A stretch of 52,001 nucleotides of DNA from Heterotrichella gracilis (Eukaryota; Sar; Xanthophyceae; Tribonematales; Xanthonemataceae): the NCBI GenBank assembly GCA_032358255.1, contig JAULBX010026141.1, positions 1-52,001 of the forward strand. Direction: 5' to 3'. Position 1 is the first letter of the stretch. Each line of letters starts with the position of its first letter. The position numbers were made by a program, and so were the translations under genes. Of the stretch, positions 32,695 to 43,037 are shown piece by piece. The notes below the pieces were generated by a model. The model did no database searches. It was given only the letters and a program-made list of their open reading frames with translations, and was not told the origin of the DNA.

Positions 32695-34751
32695 GCTGGT
32701 CTGCGCACCCAGCGCAGGTGAAAGCTCAGCTGGTGCCCGCCCTCCTCCCTTTTGCCCCTTCAGTTGCTCGTGTGTTTTCGCGCTCCCTTCAGCAGGATTT
32801 GCTAGCGGCGCCCGGCCGATCCTGTTCCCCCTATTCTTATTCTTCGCGCAGCTGGGTCGGGGGGTGCAGGCAAGGTAGAGGCACTGCACCCTCCTTCATT
32901 TCTGCTGCGCACTTCTTTCCAGTAGCTCATGCTTTTTGCTTCACCCTCGGCACAAACCTGTCTTGTTTTCATGTTGCCTCTAGTTTCACAAAACCCTCGG
33001 TAGGGTGTTCCCCAGCGCTTCCGGGGTTTAGCAAACGCCGTGATGCACAGTGCTTGCAGTGCAACGTTTCCATTGATTGCACGCACACCCAAAATGCATA
33101 CAACAGAACCCACATGGTTTTCGCATACAGTACACACAAATCCTGCATTTGTCAGGCGCGCACTCGCCAGTCCTTAGAGAAGAGAACCTAAAGTTTCAAA
33201 CACAAACACGAGGCTGGGTTTGTGGCCTCTGTACCATAGCAGCAGTGCTTGGCAGCACTGCACCCCAGCGAACAACAGCCTCAATCCCCGGGTGGGGGTG
33301 CATGCTGGTGTGCAGTTGCACGTGGTATGCCTATGGTGCGCGTACAAAGCGTACCAGAACAATTTACCGTTTCCAAACTATTTTTGCATGCATGCTAGCG
33401 GCTCCACATTACAGAGAGCGCTCTTTGGTTTGTGGTTGCCAGGTGTGCGCAGTAATTTGATGCATGTGACCCTTAACCAGTCCAGCTTGACGGTTTCAGT
33501 TATTGGTGTGGTTTGGTGCGCCCAGGGTATTTTACAGAGTTAGATTGTCCATGGCATGTTTGATTATCGTGGTCCGCAACCAGTCACTGCAGTCGTCTTA
33601 GCAATTATTGCGTGACCGTTTCTGCTACAACTCAGAGCCTCTCAGCGTATGTGTATGCGGCAGATATGAAATGCATGGTGTGGCTGAATACGCATGACAA
33701 GCAGGACGCCCCTACTGATCAGGTTATAATGGGACTTTTCCATTCCCTCAACAGTGTAGGACTTCATCTCTCCATCAAACGAGTCGCTTGTTGGTAGCGT
33801 GCATGGTTACTTCACCACAGGGCCTTTGGGTCATAAAACAATTGATTATCAGCAGGCTGCACAAAATATCCTCAATTTAATGCTGTTCTCGTCTTCATCC
33901 CTTGGCAAGGAGCCTCGCTCAGGGCTTATTCTGGGTCACCGTAGATCACCGTGTGTGTGTACCAGTGCTGCAGACTCCAGCCGCGGCGGATGGTGGTGTT
34001 GACAAACCCTCTGTCCCTGGGACAACACTTCATCGCGCCAACTCAAGTACTTTACAATTTTTGCTGGTGCGTGCCAACTGTTGCAGTTGAAGTGCGGCAG
34101 CTCAAGGTATCCACTATCTTATCATAATGGCCCCGGGCGTTCAATAGGCTATGCAATAACCTTATGGAAACGTGTTGCACGCGTGCTTCCACTTTCAAGT
34201 TGAAAGGAAATTCCTGTCTCAGACTGGTCTGTGACTACAGTCCATGGTGGCGAGCACAAGGATTGCTGCCAAGAAGTGGCACTGCTGACTCAGAGCATGT
34301 TGTGACAGCAGGCTGAACCACACTCGGAATGTGGTACTACGAATTGCGCTGTGAACTTGCGCTGCATGATGCCACGTGGGCCCTGCCCTGCGTCCCCTCC
34401 GAGGGCACACCCTATAGGAAATACCCGTGCTGCTGCCATCCTTGCATACCGGTATAGCACACGTCCAACCTGCCCGGTCTTTTCATTTCATCGCAAACAA
34501 ATTGGGAAGCCTCACCCAACATCCAACCCTTTGGCGGCCGCCGGTTGAACAACCCTGAGGGCGGGTCCCCATCCAATGCCCCATCAAAAATGACACCCCC
34601 GGGGCCGGCCGTTATGCTTCCCCCCACAGGGCCCTGTTTCACCCCCTCTGGCCCACCACCCACCCTCTTACGCCCTCCATCCATCCGCCCAGCAGCCCCA
34701 CCCCCGCCACCATCCCCATTGGCTGTGGTCCGAAGCAGACTCCCTCCCCGC
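32695..34751. other. Intergenic region between the PH gene and the S1-domain gene (convergent)
   Basis: Two kilobases with no supportable gene. The 157-codon open frame at 32718-33191 shows no motif and starts just after the PH stop; I take it as 3'UTR or chance. 33500-34100 is more AT-rich. 34560-34740 is very Pro/C-rich but has no splice-consistent frame. Confidence 0.4.
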
Positions 34752-37700
34752 TCAGTAATCCATGTCTACCATCATCCCCCTGAGATCGTCCATCATATCT
34801 GGTGACAGGTCGTCGAAAATGCCCACGGTGTCATCGTCATCCTCCTCGCCCTTGAATGCCTGCGCACAACGGTTTAGGGTTTGGGATTCAGGGTTTACGT
34901 CATCGAAGATGCCAATGGTGCCGTCACCATCTTCCTCACCCTTGAAGGCCTGCGCACAAGGGTTTAGGGTTTAAGAGTTAGGTCATCAAGGATGCCCACG
35001 GTATCATCATGCTCCTCCTTGCCCTTGAACGCCTGCGCACACGTGTTTGGAGTTCAGGGTTTAGAGTTTTGCAGGGTCCAGGAAAGGGGGTCGAGTTGCG
35101 CCAGCTGGTATATGTGCTTCTTTGATGGCAATATATGTTTTGCATCGACCGGCTGCGTCCAATGAGAAGAAGTGGCGCCACTACTTTGTAAGTGCTTACC
35201 GTATCTGTACATTTGTTTATTTGTAACTATTTAGTACGTTATTCATTTCCTGACGCACAATCCAATATTCACCTCAAAGGGCTGCCCCGCCTCTGATGGA
35301 AAGAAGTTCAGCCAGTACCAGCAGGTGCTTACAGTATCTACACAATTCTTCATTATTACTTATTTGTGCATTGCAATCCGACATTCACCTCAAAGCGCTG
35401 CGCCGCATCCGACGGGAAGAAGTTGAGCCAGTACTTGTACGGCTTGTACTCCCTGCCTGTCTTCTTGCACACCTCCTCCATGTCCTGGGGCATGTAGCGC
35501 AGGTCCATGGGGCTCTCCCACTCATCAGGGGGGGTGCTGCAAGGGGGAGGAAGGGGGGGATCAGAGTGGTGACAGGTGCACGTGGCTCTCCTACTCGTCA
35601 GGGGCGGGTGCTGCAAGGGGAGGAAGGATCGGGGGTCGGCTATGGGTGTGCGGGTGGGTGGGTGGGAGCGCAGGGTGTTGACAGGTGCAACTGGTTCTCC
35701 CACTCGCCAGCGGGGAGTGCTGCAGGGAGGGATGTGTAGGATGCCCACATAGGTGGGTACCGAGGGGGGTGCATTTCCCACAGAGCACCTGGCAGGTAGG
35801 TAGGTATCAGGATACTCACAGCTGACCTGGCACCTGTGGCGACAGCAGCTCCAGCTGGATGGGCGTAGGGTTAGGGTTTGGGATACAGGGTTGCGCGTAC
35901 TCACAGCTTTATCGGCACCTGTGGCGACAGCAGCTCCAGCTGGATGGGCCACCGGTACAGCACGGGGTCAACAACCTGCAAGAGAGGGATGGGTGCGAGT
36001 GTTGGCATGTGGACAGGCGTGTGATGTCGACCCGTGGCCAGCTGCCACATGGGAGGGCATGGGCACAGGCCGCCTTGCAGCAGGCAGGCTCCTCTCATGC
36101 ATGCATGCATGCATGCGCAGTGTTGGTGATGCGCACATAGACCAGCTGTCACAAGAACACTTCTGGCCACGATGTCTGGACTAACTGTGCCCTGCCCCAA
36201 AAATTGGCTGCATGCACTGCATACGCATCCAGACAGGTTTGCAGACACGCGCAGACCAATTTGGCTCCATTCACACGACTGCCTGACCTCAGTTGCCCAC
36301 CCTGACATAAGGTTTGGGTTTTACAGTTTCTACAGCGGGCTGGGTCTTACCTTGTGCACCCTGACCCTGACCTTGTCCGTCAAGCCCACTGCCCCGTCGA
36401 TGCCCCCCCACTGCTCCTCGGTGATGGGGATCAGGCTGCAAGGGAGGAATAAGAGGTTACATCTGGTTCCCTGAACCCTACACCAGGGTTTGAGACATGA
36501 TTTCCACCCCACTGCTCCTCAGTGATGGGGATCAGGCTGCAAGGGGGGAATAAGAGGTTACATCTGATGCCCTGAACCCTACAACAAAATTGGAGACGTG
36601 ACTCCCACCCCAGGCGCCCACTTGCATCTTTCCGCACCTGCCCCCAGGCGCCAAGGACCACATCCAACCCAGGAACCCTATGGTAGGGTCAGGAACCTGT
36701 CATACTCCCTACGGAAATAGATCAATGTACAGCACGTGATATATCTTACACTCCTTGCTGCACCCCCAGGTTTCCTCCCCTCCTGACTCACCCGTCGTAC
36801 TCCGCCCCCAGGTCCACTTGGCAGCCATGGTACAGCATGAGGCGGTTCACAGTGCCAACCAGCTCCATGCCGGTGTGGATCTCACCAAGCTTTTTCTGCA
36901 CAGGGTTAAATGGTATTCGCGGCAGGGTGTGTGTGCCGGGGTGAGGCTGCGGGGATGTGTGGTGCATGTACAGAGTGTGTGTGGTGGTTGTGGGCGTGGG
37001 GTGTGTGCATGCGAGGCGATGGTGTGAGCGCTTAGCATGTGGTGCATGTGCGAGGTGGAGCAGGTGTGCGTGGTGCATGCGTGTGTGTCCACCCACCCTT
37101 CCCTCCCCAAAGTGCTTGGCGGTTGACAGCTCGTTGGGAACCTCGGGCAGCGCCTCAAGGACCATGGGGGTCTGGTTCCAGCCACCTGCGGTAGGGGGAG
37201 GAAGAAAACAACGGATTTAGGGTTCAGGGGAAGAGGGGAGGATCAGCATATGAAAGGGAGGGCCGCCATGCACGAAAATCCTCCACCCTCGACCCTAAGC
37301 CCTCAACAGCTGGGCTTGGGCAGTGTGGGCAAAGCAGAGTGCAGGCACCGGGGTGTGAAAGCACCAGCTGCTTAAGGTTTTGTCCTGCCACACCCTCCAG
37401 CTCTGCAAACCTGTAGTTTAGGGTTCAGTGCAAGTTTTTTCCTTTCCCACGGCGCAAGGTGGAAGGTTTAGGGCTTCGGGCTATGGGCTCAGGCTATGGG
37501 TCCATGTGGGTTGTGTTCCGCCCTTGGGCTTGGTGCACCAGTACTTTGGGGTTTAGGGTCCATGACGTAGGGTTTAGGAAGCTGTGTCCGTACCCTCAGG
37601 CTCTGTGAACCAGTAGTGCATGTCCTCTATGCTGATCTCGTCCGAGAACAGCGCGTCCTCAAAGGTCAGCGACACGCGGCGCTCAAGGGGCCCTAGCTCA

Positions 37701-38424
37701 GGGATTAGGGAGTATAAAAATAGAGTCTCGCCCTCAGACACTCGATGCACCCGCTACCTAAGGGTCTAGGGTCTAGGGTTTAGGGTATTTGTATCCGTAC
37801 CCTCAGGCTCCGTGAACCAGTAGTTCATGTCCTCTATGCTGATCTCGTCCGAGAACAGCGCGTCCTCAAAGGTCAGCGACACGCGGCGCTCCAGGGGCCC
37901 CAGCTCGGGGTTTGGAATCTGGTACTGGCTGACCTTGACTCTGCCACTCTCCATCTCCTCGTACATCTCAGGCACCCGCATCTCCTCACCACTGTTTGTC
38001 ACGCGGCACAACTGGAGGCTGGGGCAGGGGGCTGCGGGCAGGGTTGTGTGGAGGTCAGGTGGTCAAGGGGAGGTGGGGAAGGGCACCCCTGGAAGTGGGT
38101 GCATATGCAATTTTGCAGCCGCGGTCAGCCAAACAATTCCAGGACGCACACCCAAACCCGTTCGATGCTTGTCCAACATCCTATCCCTTGGAGCTAGGGC
38201 GTAAAAACCGCTTGCATGTGGTAGAAGTGCATATGCATGCATGTGGGCTGCTCAGGTTGGTGCGGAATGCGGTTCTCGTAAGAGGGCGTACCAGGATGCC
38301 TCATCCCAAAGAATGCTGGTAAAGCAGGTGGTGGTGGATTGCTAGAACACGTCGTGTGCCTCCTCTGTGTGTGAACGGCTGGTGCTGCACTGCCAGCCGC
38401 AGCCATGCCCGCCAAACCCGCCAT
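34752..38424 (-). CDS. S1 (OB-fold) RNA-binding domain protein, probably plastid
   Basis: Eight exons, 38424-38292, 38031-37801, 37185-37097, 36895-36792, 36435-36351, 35975-35905, 35536-35389 and 34859-34752, give 322 aa in phase. Residues ~152-235 read as an S1-type barrel: HTGMELVGTVNRLMLYHGC, VDLGAEYDGLIPITEEQW, DKVRVRVHKVVDPVLYRWPI. The layout (G.V, G..VD.G...GLI, V.V.V..V) is that of S1 domains such as those in plastid ribosomal or pTAC10-like proteins. The N-terminus is Ala/Ser/Pro/Arg-rich, a plausible transit peptide. The C-terminus is acidic (KGEEDDDDTVGIFDDLSPDM). I cannot assign a specific orthologue. Exon 2 and the last exon have frame-preserving duplicates (separate entries). 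Confidence 0.74.
34895..35040 (-). repeat. Two extra acceptors and starts of the S1 gene's last exon
   Basis: GCGCAG followed by codons AFKGEE recurs with starts at 34949 and 35032, besides the chosen 34859. From 34949 to 34860 the frame is open for exactly 30 codons, beginning AFKGEEDGDGTIGIFDD and running into the true exon. The 83-bp step to 35032 is out of frame. TTTAGGGTTT forms part of each unit. Confidence 0.9.
35273..35325 (-). repeat. Ghost donor of S1 gene exon 7
   Basis: YWLNFFPSEAGQPFE followed by GTGAAT repeats the true exon end at 35389 (YWLNFFPSDAAQRFE|GTGAAT). The offset is 116 bp, out of frame. Confidence 0.85.
35590..35735 (-). repeat. Two ghost acceptors of S1 gene exon 7
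   Basis: CTTGCAG|CACCC...GACGAGT (start 35610) and CTGCAG|CACTCC (start 35719) repeat the acceptor region of exon 7 (true start 35536). Exon 7 therefore has junction duplications at both ends. Confidence 0.8.
35815..35865 (-). repeat. Ghost donor of S1 gene exon 6
   Basis: PIQLELLSPQVPGQ followed by a donor GTGAGT after 35820 repeats the exon end PIQLELLSPQVPIK at 35905. The offset is 85 bp. Confidence 0.85.
36505..36545 (-). repeat. Ghost acceptor of S1 gene exon 5
   Basis: TGCAG|CCTGATCCCCATCAC at start 36536 repeats the acceptor at 36435, 101 bp away. Confidence 0.85.
37594..37692 (-). repeat. Phase-compatible duplicate of S1 gene exon 2 (possible cassette exon)
   Basis: Repeats the last 33 codons of exon 2 (PLERRVSLTFEDALF through DMHYWFTEPE) with only a few differences and the same donor GTACGG. 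A CTAG acceptor ends at 37693. Both junctions are phase 1, so inclusion between exon 2 and exon 3 adds exactly 33 codons. No stop is present. Confidence 0.85.
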
Positions 38425-40154
38425 GGTTTCCGCTTATGTGGCCCACCAGGGCAGCTGGTTCTTCCAATAGAGATTGTAAACTTGTATTTCGGTCAAGTAC
38501 TTCGGGTTTAGCTGTTCACACGCTTGGTGTAAGCAGGTCTTAAAACCAACTACCGTGCCAACTGCTGGCGCCAACCAGTTCCGAACAGGCTCAACTGGAG
38601 TGAAGGCACACCGGCTGTCGTATCTTCGCACTTCAGATTCTAGGTGAGTGCACTGTCCAGCTTTAACAGAGGTAGGCGTCAGCGGAGAAAACGGTGTGCT
38701 TTTGTGTGCCTGGGTGGCCCCGACTGTGGGTTATCTCCCGCGCTTTGTCAATGTGAACTCTGGAGCGAGAGGTGTCGATGACTGGCTGGCACTGGCTGGT
38801 ACTTTGCTCAAAAGCATCAGAGAGGCAAGCCATGTGTAGAGTTAGTCCAATGGGCGTCAGCCTAAGGTGGCCTACGGTAGAATACCAAGGTACAAATGCA
38901 TGCCATGGCTTGCAATGGCATCGGAGCGTCATGGCATGGCATGGCATGAGAGCATGGACTGGCCTCCCAGTGGTTGGGATAGTGCTTAGAGCTACCCACC
39001 AGCAAAGCATGGCAGGCTGTCTCTTCCCTACCCCTGACAAGGATGGCAGTAATAGTCAAAATGGCCTTCAGCCAACCTCCTGCCTTGTGTGGCCATGGCC
39101 AAACGGCGCTTCAGACTAGCATAACCTATAGACTACAGGAGGATTCAACCTAAATGCAAAGACTGCCAGACATCAAGAACGCATGAGTTGCATGCGTACC
39201 GTATATCATGCTGAGAAACACGCCGCCTCCACAAACGGCGGCATGCAACAAACCGCAGCACTGGAAATAGAGTAGGCTGTGTTGCAATGTTATCACTTGC
39301 AGTTTACTGCATGACCAAGGAGCTTGACCAAGGAGCTTGACAGGTAGAGCCTAAGAGGAGTTGAAAATCATTGGCAGCAAAAGATGCCCTATCATACACA
39401 AAACAGAACTACAAGCAACAGTCACGCAAAAGGTTTAACAGGGGCGCGTTGAGGTTTGGTTGGCAAGCCCTAACAGCTCCTGCAAACCAACTACCAGGAT
39501 AAAATGGCTGGGTTTAAAACCATTTGATTGAAAATTGTTGTACGGTAGACAATGAAAAGTTGAACCCAGCTTGCCTTACTGCAAAATCCAGAGCACGTAA
39601 CGCAACAGCATGACATCCCAATCACGCACCCCTGCACCCCAAAAATGCATAGTCGCATCACCGCCTTGCGCCGTTGCGCCCCCCTCAACGCATCGCCACT
39701 GCAAAACTTTCAGGCCCCAAAATTGTCCCCCAGGCCAGCCCTTCCCCATAATTCGCCTGCTGCCCCTGCTGCGTGTGTATGGCGCCCAGCCATCAGCACA
39801 CACACACCAATGGCGTGCTTGGCCCCACTGACGAAATGGTGTCGAGGAACTCCCCAGGCCACCTGTGGCTGGTTCAATTACTGCACAGCCCTCAGAATGA
39901 TGTCCCCATGGAGCCGCTAATGCTGTTGCAATGACTGCGCAATGAGTGCAGGGTTGGGGAGGCTGAATGGCCTTGACAGCACCGTGCAGCCCATGGCTCC
40001 AGCACACAATTGGCCCAATCATGTCCAGTGCTGCGCTGACCAGCCATGTCCCCCAACTGCCACCAAAACCTCGGTATAAGATAGTTCTGGAGCCACCAGA
40101 ACTATCGCCAGCGCCACCGCACATCATGCCTCCGCCGCCCCCAGAGCCCCCACA
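38425..40154. other. Intergenic region between the S1 gene 5' end and the phytol kinase 3' end
   Basis: Includes the S1 gene promoter. A short ATGGC(ATGGC)n run lies at 38926-38950. The 183-codon minus-strand open frame 39576-40127 overlaps the kinase 3'UTR and has no motif, so I do not call it a gene. Confidence 0.4.
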
Positions 40155-42088
40155 TCACGCCATGGCGATGAGCATCATGTAGCCCATCACCGCAGCCACC
40201 CCCGGCACCGACAGGTTGTCGTCCAGGGTGGTGTTGATGGGTAGCGACTCGATCACCGTAGCAGCCAGGGAGATCCCGGCGATGGTGAGCGCTGTAGAGG
40301 CCATGTTGAGGTTCAAATACCCTAGGTGCTGGTAGAGCACCAGCAGTCCCATGCACATGGCAAAGCCGCCTGCGCGACAGGGGTCACAGATCATTGTGGG
40401 TTGTGGGACATCCCGGACATTGCGGATAGCATGAACTTGATGTACGAGCTGGCGGTAGCTGAGCTGAACTGGTGGCGCCAGCTGTGCATGGGAGACTGCT
40501 ACCCTGTGCTTGCTGGAATTCTGCATTGCAGGGTCTGGACAATAGTGCACGCCGATGCCGCACAATATATCCCAAGTATTGCCTAAAAGGACATATACAT
40601 GACGATCATGTACTTGGATCACGTTTCATACAAAAACACTCACCCGAGAACATTGCCAGGCTGCCCGCCCAGCTCTTGTTGGGGTTGTGCGGCAGCTTGG
40701 CCGTGCCCCAGCGACGCCCCACCACGTCCGCCAGCCCGTCCCCTCCGCACATGAGCGACAGCACCACGAACCCCACGGGGGAGTCGCGCCAGTACACCAG
40801 GGTAACCGCCATCAGGACCAGCACATAGTACAGGGGGCCCCGCAGCAGCTCGGCGCGGTCGCCCTCGCGGCTGACTGCGGCCACGGTGCGCTGATCCTCC
40901 ACCAGCCCAAACCCTACAAGGGCCAGCCTGGCGGGGGATGGGGGACGGTGTGAGGAGGTGGTGCAGGGGGGTGGGGGGGTGGGGGGTTGGGGGTGGTACA
41001 GGGAGGGGAGGGCAATGGAGGTGGATCTTAGGGTTTCTGAATGCACGTTGCCTGGCTTGCCAATGCTTCAGTTCACTCTGTGGGCCCTCGCAGCATGACG
41101 CTGTGCCTACATGAATGACTCGCGTTTTCATACTAGCTCGTCGCGACTGACATCCAGCAGGCCTGGCAAGCATTGCAGCGTGTGTGGTTGTGAGGACCAT
41201 GGTGACGTGCAATGGGAGGCGTTGGGTGCCTACCTTATGACGTTGAGGAGGGGCACAGCCGCTGCAAAGAGCCTGGAGGAAGGGTCGGCACTGCACCAGG
41301 ACACGGCTCACTGTGGGTACAACTACACACTCCTGCCACGAGGGCACAGGTCAGGGATACAAGTCTGATACCCAGCAGGACACTTGACCCGGCAAGACCG
41401 ATAAGTTGCCCGTGATACAGTGCCAGGACAGAGCTGCCTGGGGGTACAAGGCTGGCTGCCAATCCAGCAGTGTTGCCAAAGCGCGTCTAGTATCTATTGC
41501 TGGAACGTGTACAGAGGTGGAGCGCATACCTGAAGAGCGGCCAGCACAGCAGGAAGAGTGGTCCACTGGATATGTGGACCAGCTTTCGGCTCAGTTTCTG
41601 CGGGACCCAGGGGTGGGTGAGGGTCAGTGTTGGGTGCTGGGCGCTGAACCACGGCTACACCTGACACCAACAAGTCTGGCAGCTGCAGCCAGCCCACCAT
41701 TATAGTGCACAACGGCTGACGCAGCAAGGTGTGGATGAGTGTGTACCTGTTGCAAGAAGCCCCTTGCAGTGAGGAAGTGGAAGAGCTTCACCCACACGTA
41801 CCCCCCCACCGCTGCGAACGCAAACGCCGCCACGTCCCGTGTTGGAGCCTGTGCAACGCTCGCAATAACGTCTTGAACAGCGTTGGCACTGACTGCTACC
41901 CTCTTGTGGGTTCGCCTATGTGGCATCCTATGTGACTGGAAAGGCGCAACAGCATGGCGGATGGAAGGTGACCCAGGCAGCGGCGTAGGACATAGTGGCT
42001 GTAGCCTGCTGCACGGCTGGGAACGGATATTGGTACGGATGGCTCGCAGCGGGAGGGTGGGGAGGTTGAGGGGCAGGCTGGTCTGCAT
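40155..42088 (-). CDS. VTE5: Phytol kinase (VTE5/polyprenol kinase family), chloroplast
   Basis: Five exons, 42088-41747, 41597-41530, 41272-41234, 40927-40644 and 40369-40155, encode 315 aa. The ATG at 42088 opens an Arg/Pro/Ser-rich plastid leader of ~70 residues. Family signatures follow: KLSRKLVHISSGPLFLLCWP, RGPLYYVLVL, GGDGLADVVGRRWGTAKLP, NPNKSWAGSLAMF and, near the C-terminus, ATVIESLPINTTLDDN, with several membrane helices between. Known role: CTP-dependent phosphorylation of phytol released from chlorophyll, feeding tocopherol synthesis at plastid membranes. Farnesol kinase is a close relative and cannot be excluded from sequence alone. This gene has few ghost junctions. Confidence 0.9.
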
Positions 42089-43037
42089 AGTGGCGTGTGG
42101 TGGAGACTGTGGCAGGTTGGCGGCCACTGGGGCAGCAGGATTCCACGCACTTCAAAACTTTAAGGCTTGAAGCCACAAAACTGGGTTATAAAAGCTTGGA
42201 TACTACCAAAACTGAGCAGAGTTAGCAATCGTGCTTTGCATGCCGTCAATACATTCGGTCACTGCCTCTTTTGGTGAGGGCTGGCAAGAAGGAAAATACG
42301 TTACACAGCAATTCTGCTGGTGTGATTGTTCAACGCAACACCTCGACGTGAAACACAAGTCGGCCAAGCATGCAGCATCCTGCATAAAAACAGAAAGTTT
42401 ATTTTATGCGTGGTGAACGCAATACATTCAGCGTCACGAGTCGAGGCCCAGGCTAGCTTTGAAACCAAGTCTCGAGCTGTTTCAAAAGTCGTGTAACCGG
42501 ATACAACACTGGCAACTCCTTGCAAACCCACTTCAAGTTGCGTCCCTGCCCACGTCTTTGGCTGCCAAATGCCACGTCCACCCCCAAAATACAACCCTTA
42601 CGTTGGATACCAATATGCATGCATATATCGAGCTGCACACTTGAACCTGTAGCACGGCTACGCGTCCTGTCCTTAGCAAAGCAGCAGCCAAGGGACTGCT
42701 TCATCAGTGCACCCACCGTGCACGTCGAGCTTGCTGTAACCGGTCCAAGGCCGTTCCGTTACCACCCTGCACAACACCCTGGCATCGTCGACTGAACACC
42801 TCAACAGGCGAGCAATGAACATGGGCAGCACACGGTAAGGACCTGGTCAAACCCATATTCCTGAAAGCTTGGTACCCAATAAAGCAGCCCACCACCGGTA
42901 CCTTCCTCTTGCGAGGGTGTGATCTAGCCCTGGCCCTGCCACTGAACCCACCACACATGCTTTGGGCATAACACCCATAACCCACAGATGGCAACTGCTC
43001 TGGCGCAGCCTAACCCAAAACCCCTTAAACCATCCCC
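42089..43037. promoter_or_regulatory. Divergent promoter region, phytol kinase and Bet1-like SNARE
   Basis: 949 bp with no gene seen. TTATAAAAG at 42187-42195 is TATA-like in the + direction but lies far from the SNARE start. Confidence 0.35.

Noticed and set aside
32718-33191. 157-codon frame after the PH gene
   Set aside because: Starts just after the PH stop, no motif; more likely 3'UTR or chance.
34752-38424. Naming the S1-domain protein pTAC10/PAP3
   Set aside because: Only the S1 barrel is comparable; the sequences around it do not match what I know of pTAC10, so a specific name is not supported.
39576-40127. 183-codon minus-strand frame downstream of phytol kinase
   Set aside because: Lies past the kinase stop, no motif, and is overlapped by equally long frames on the other strand.
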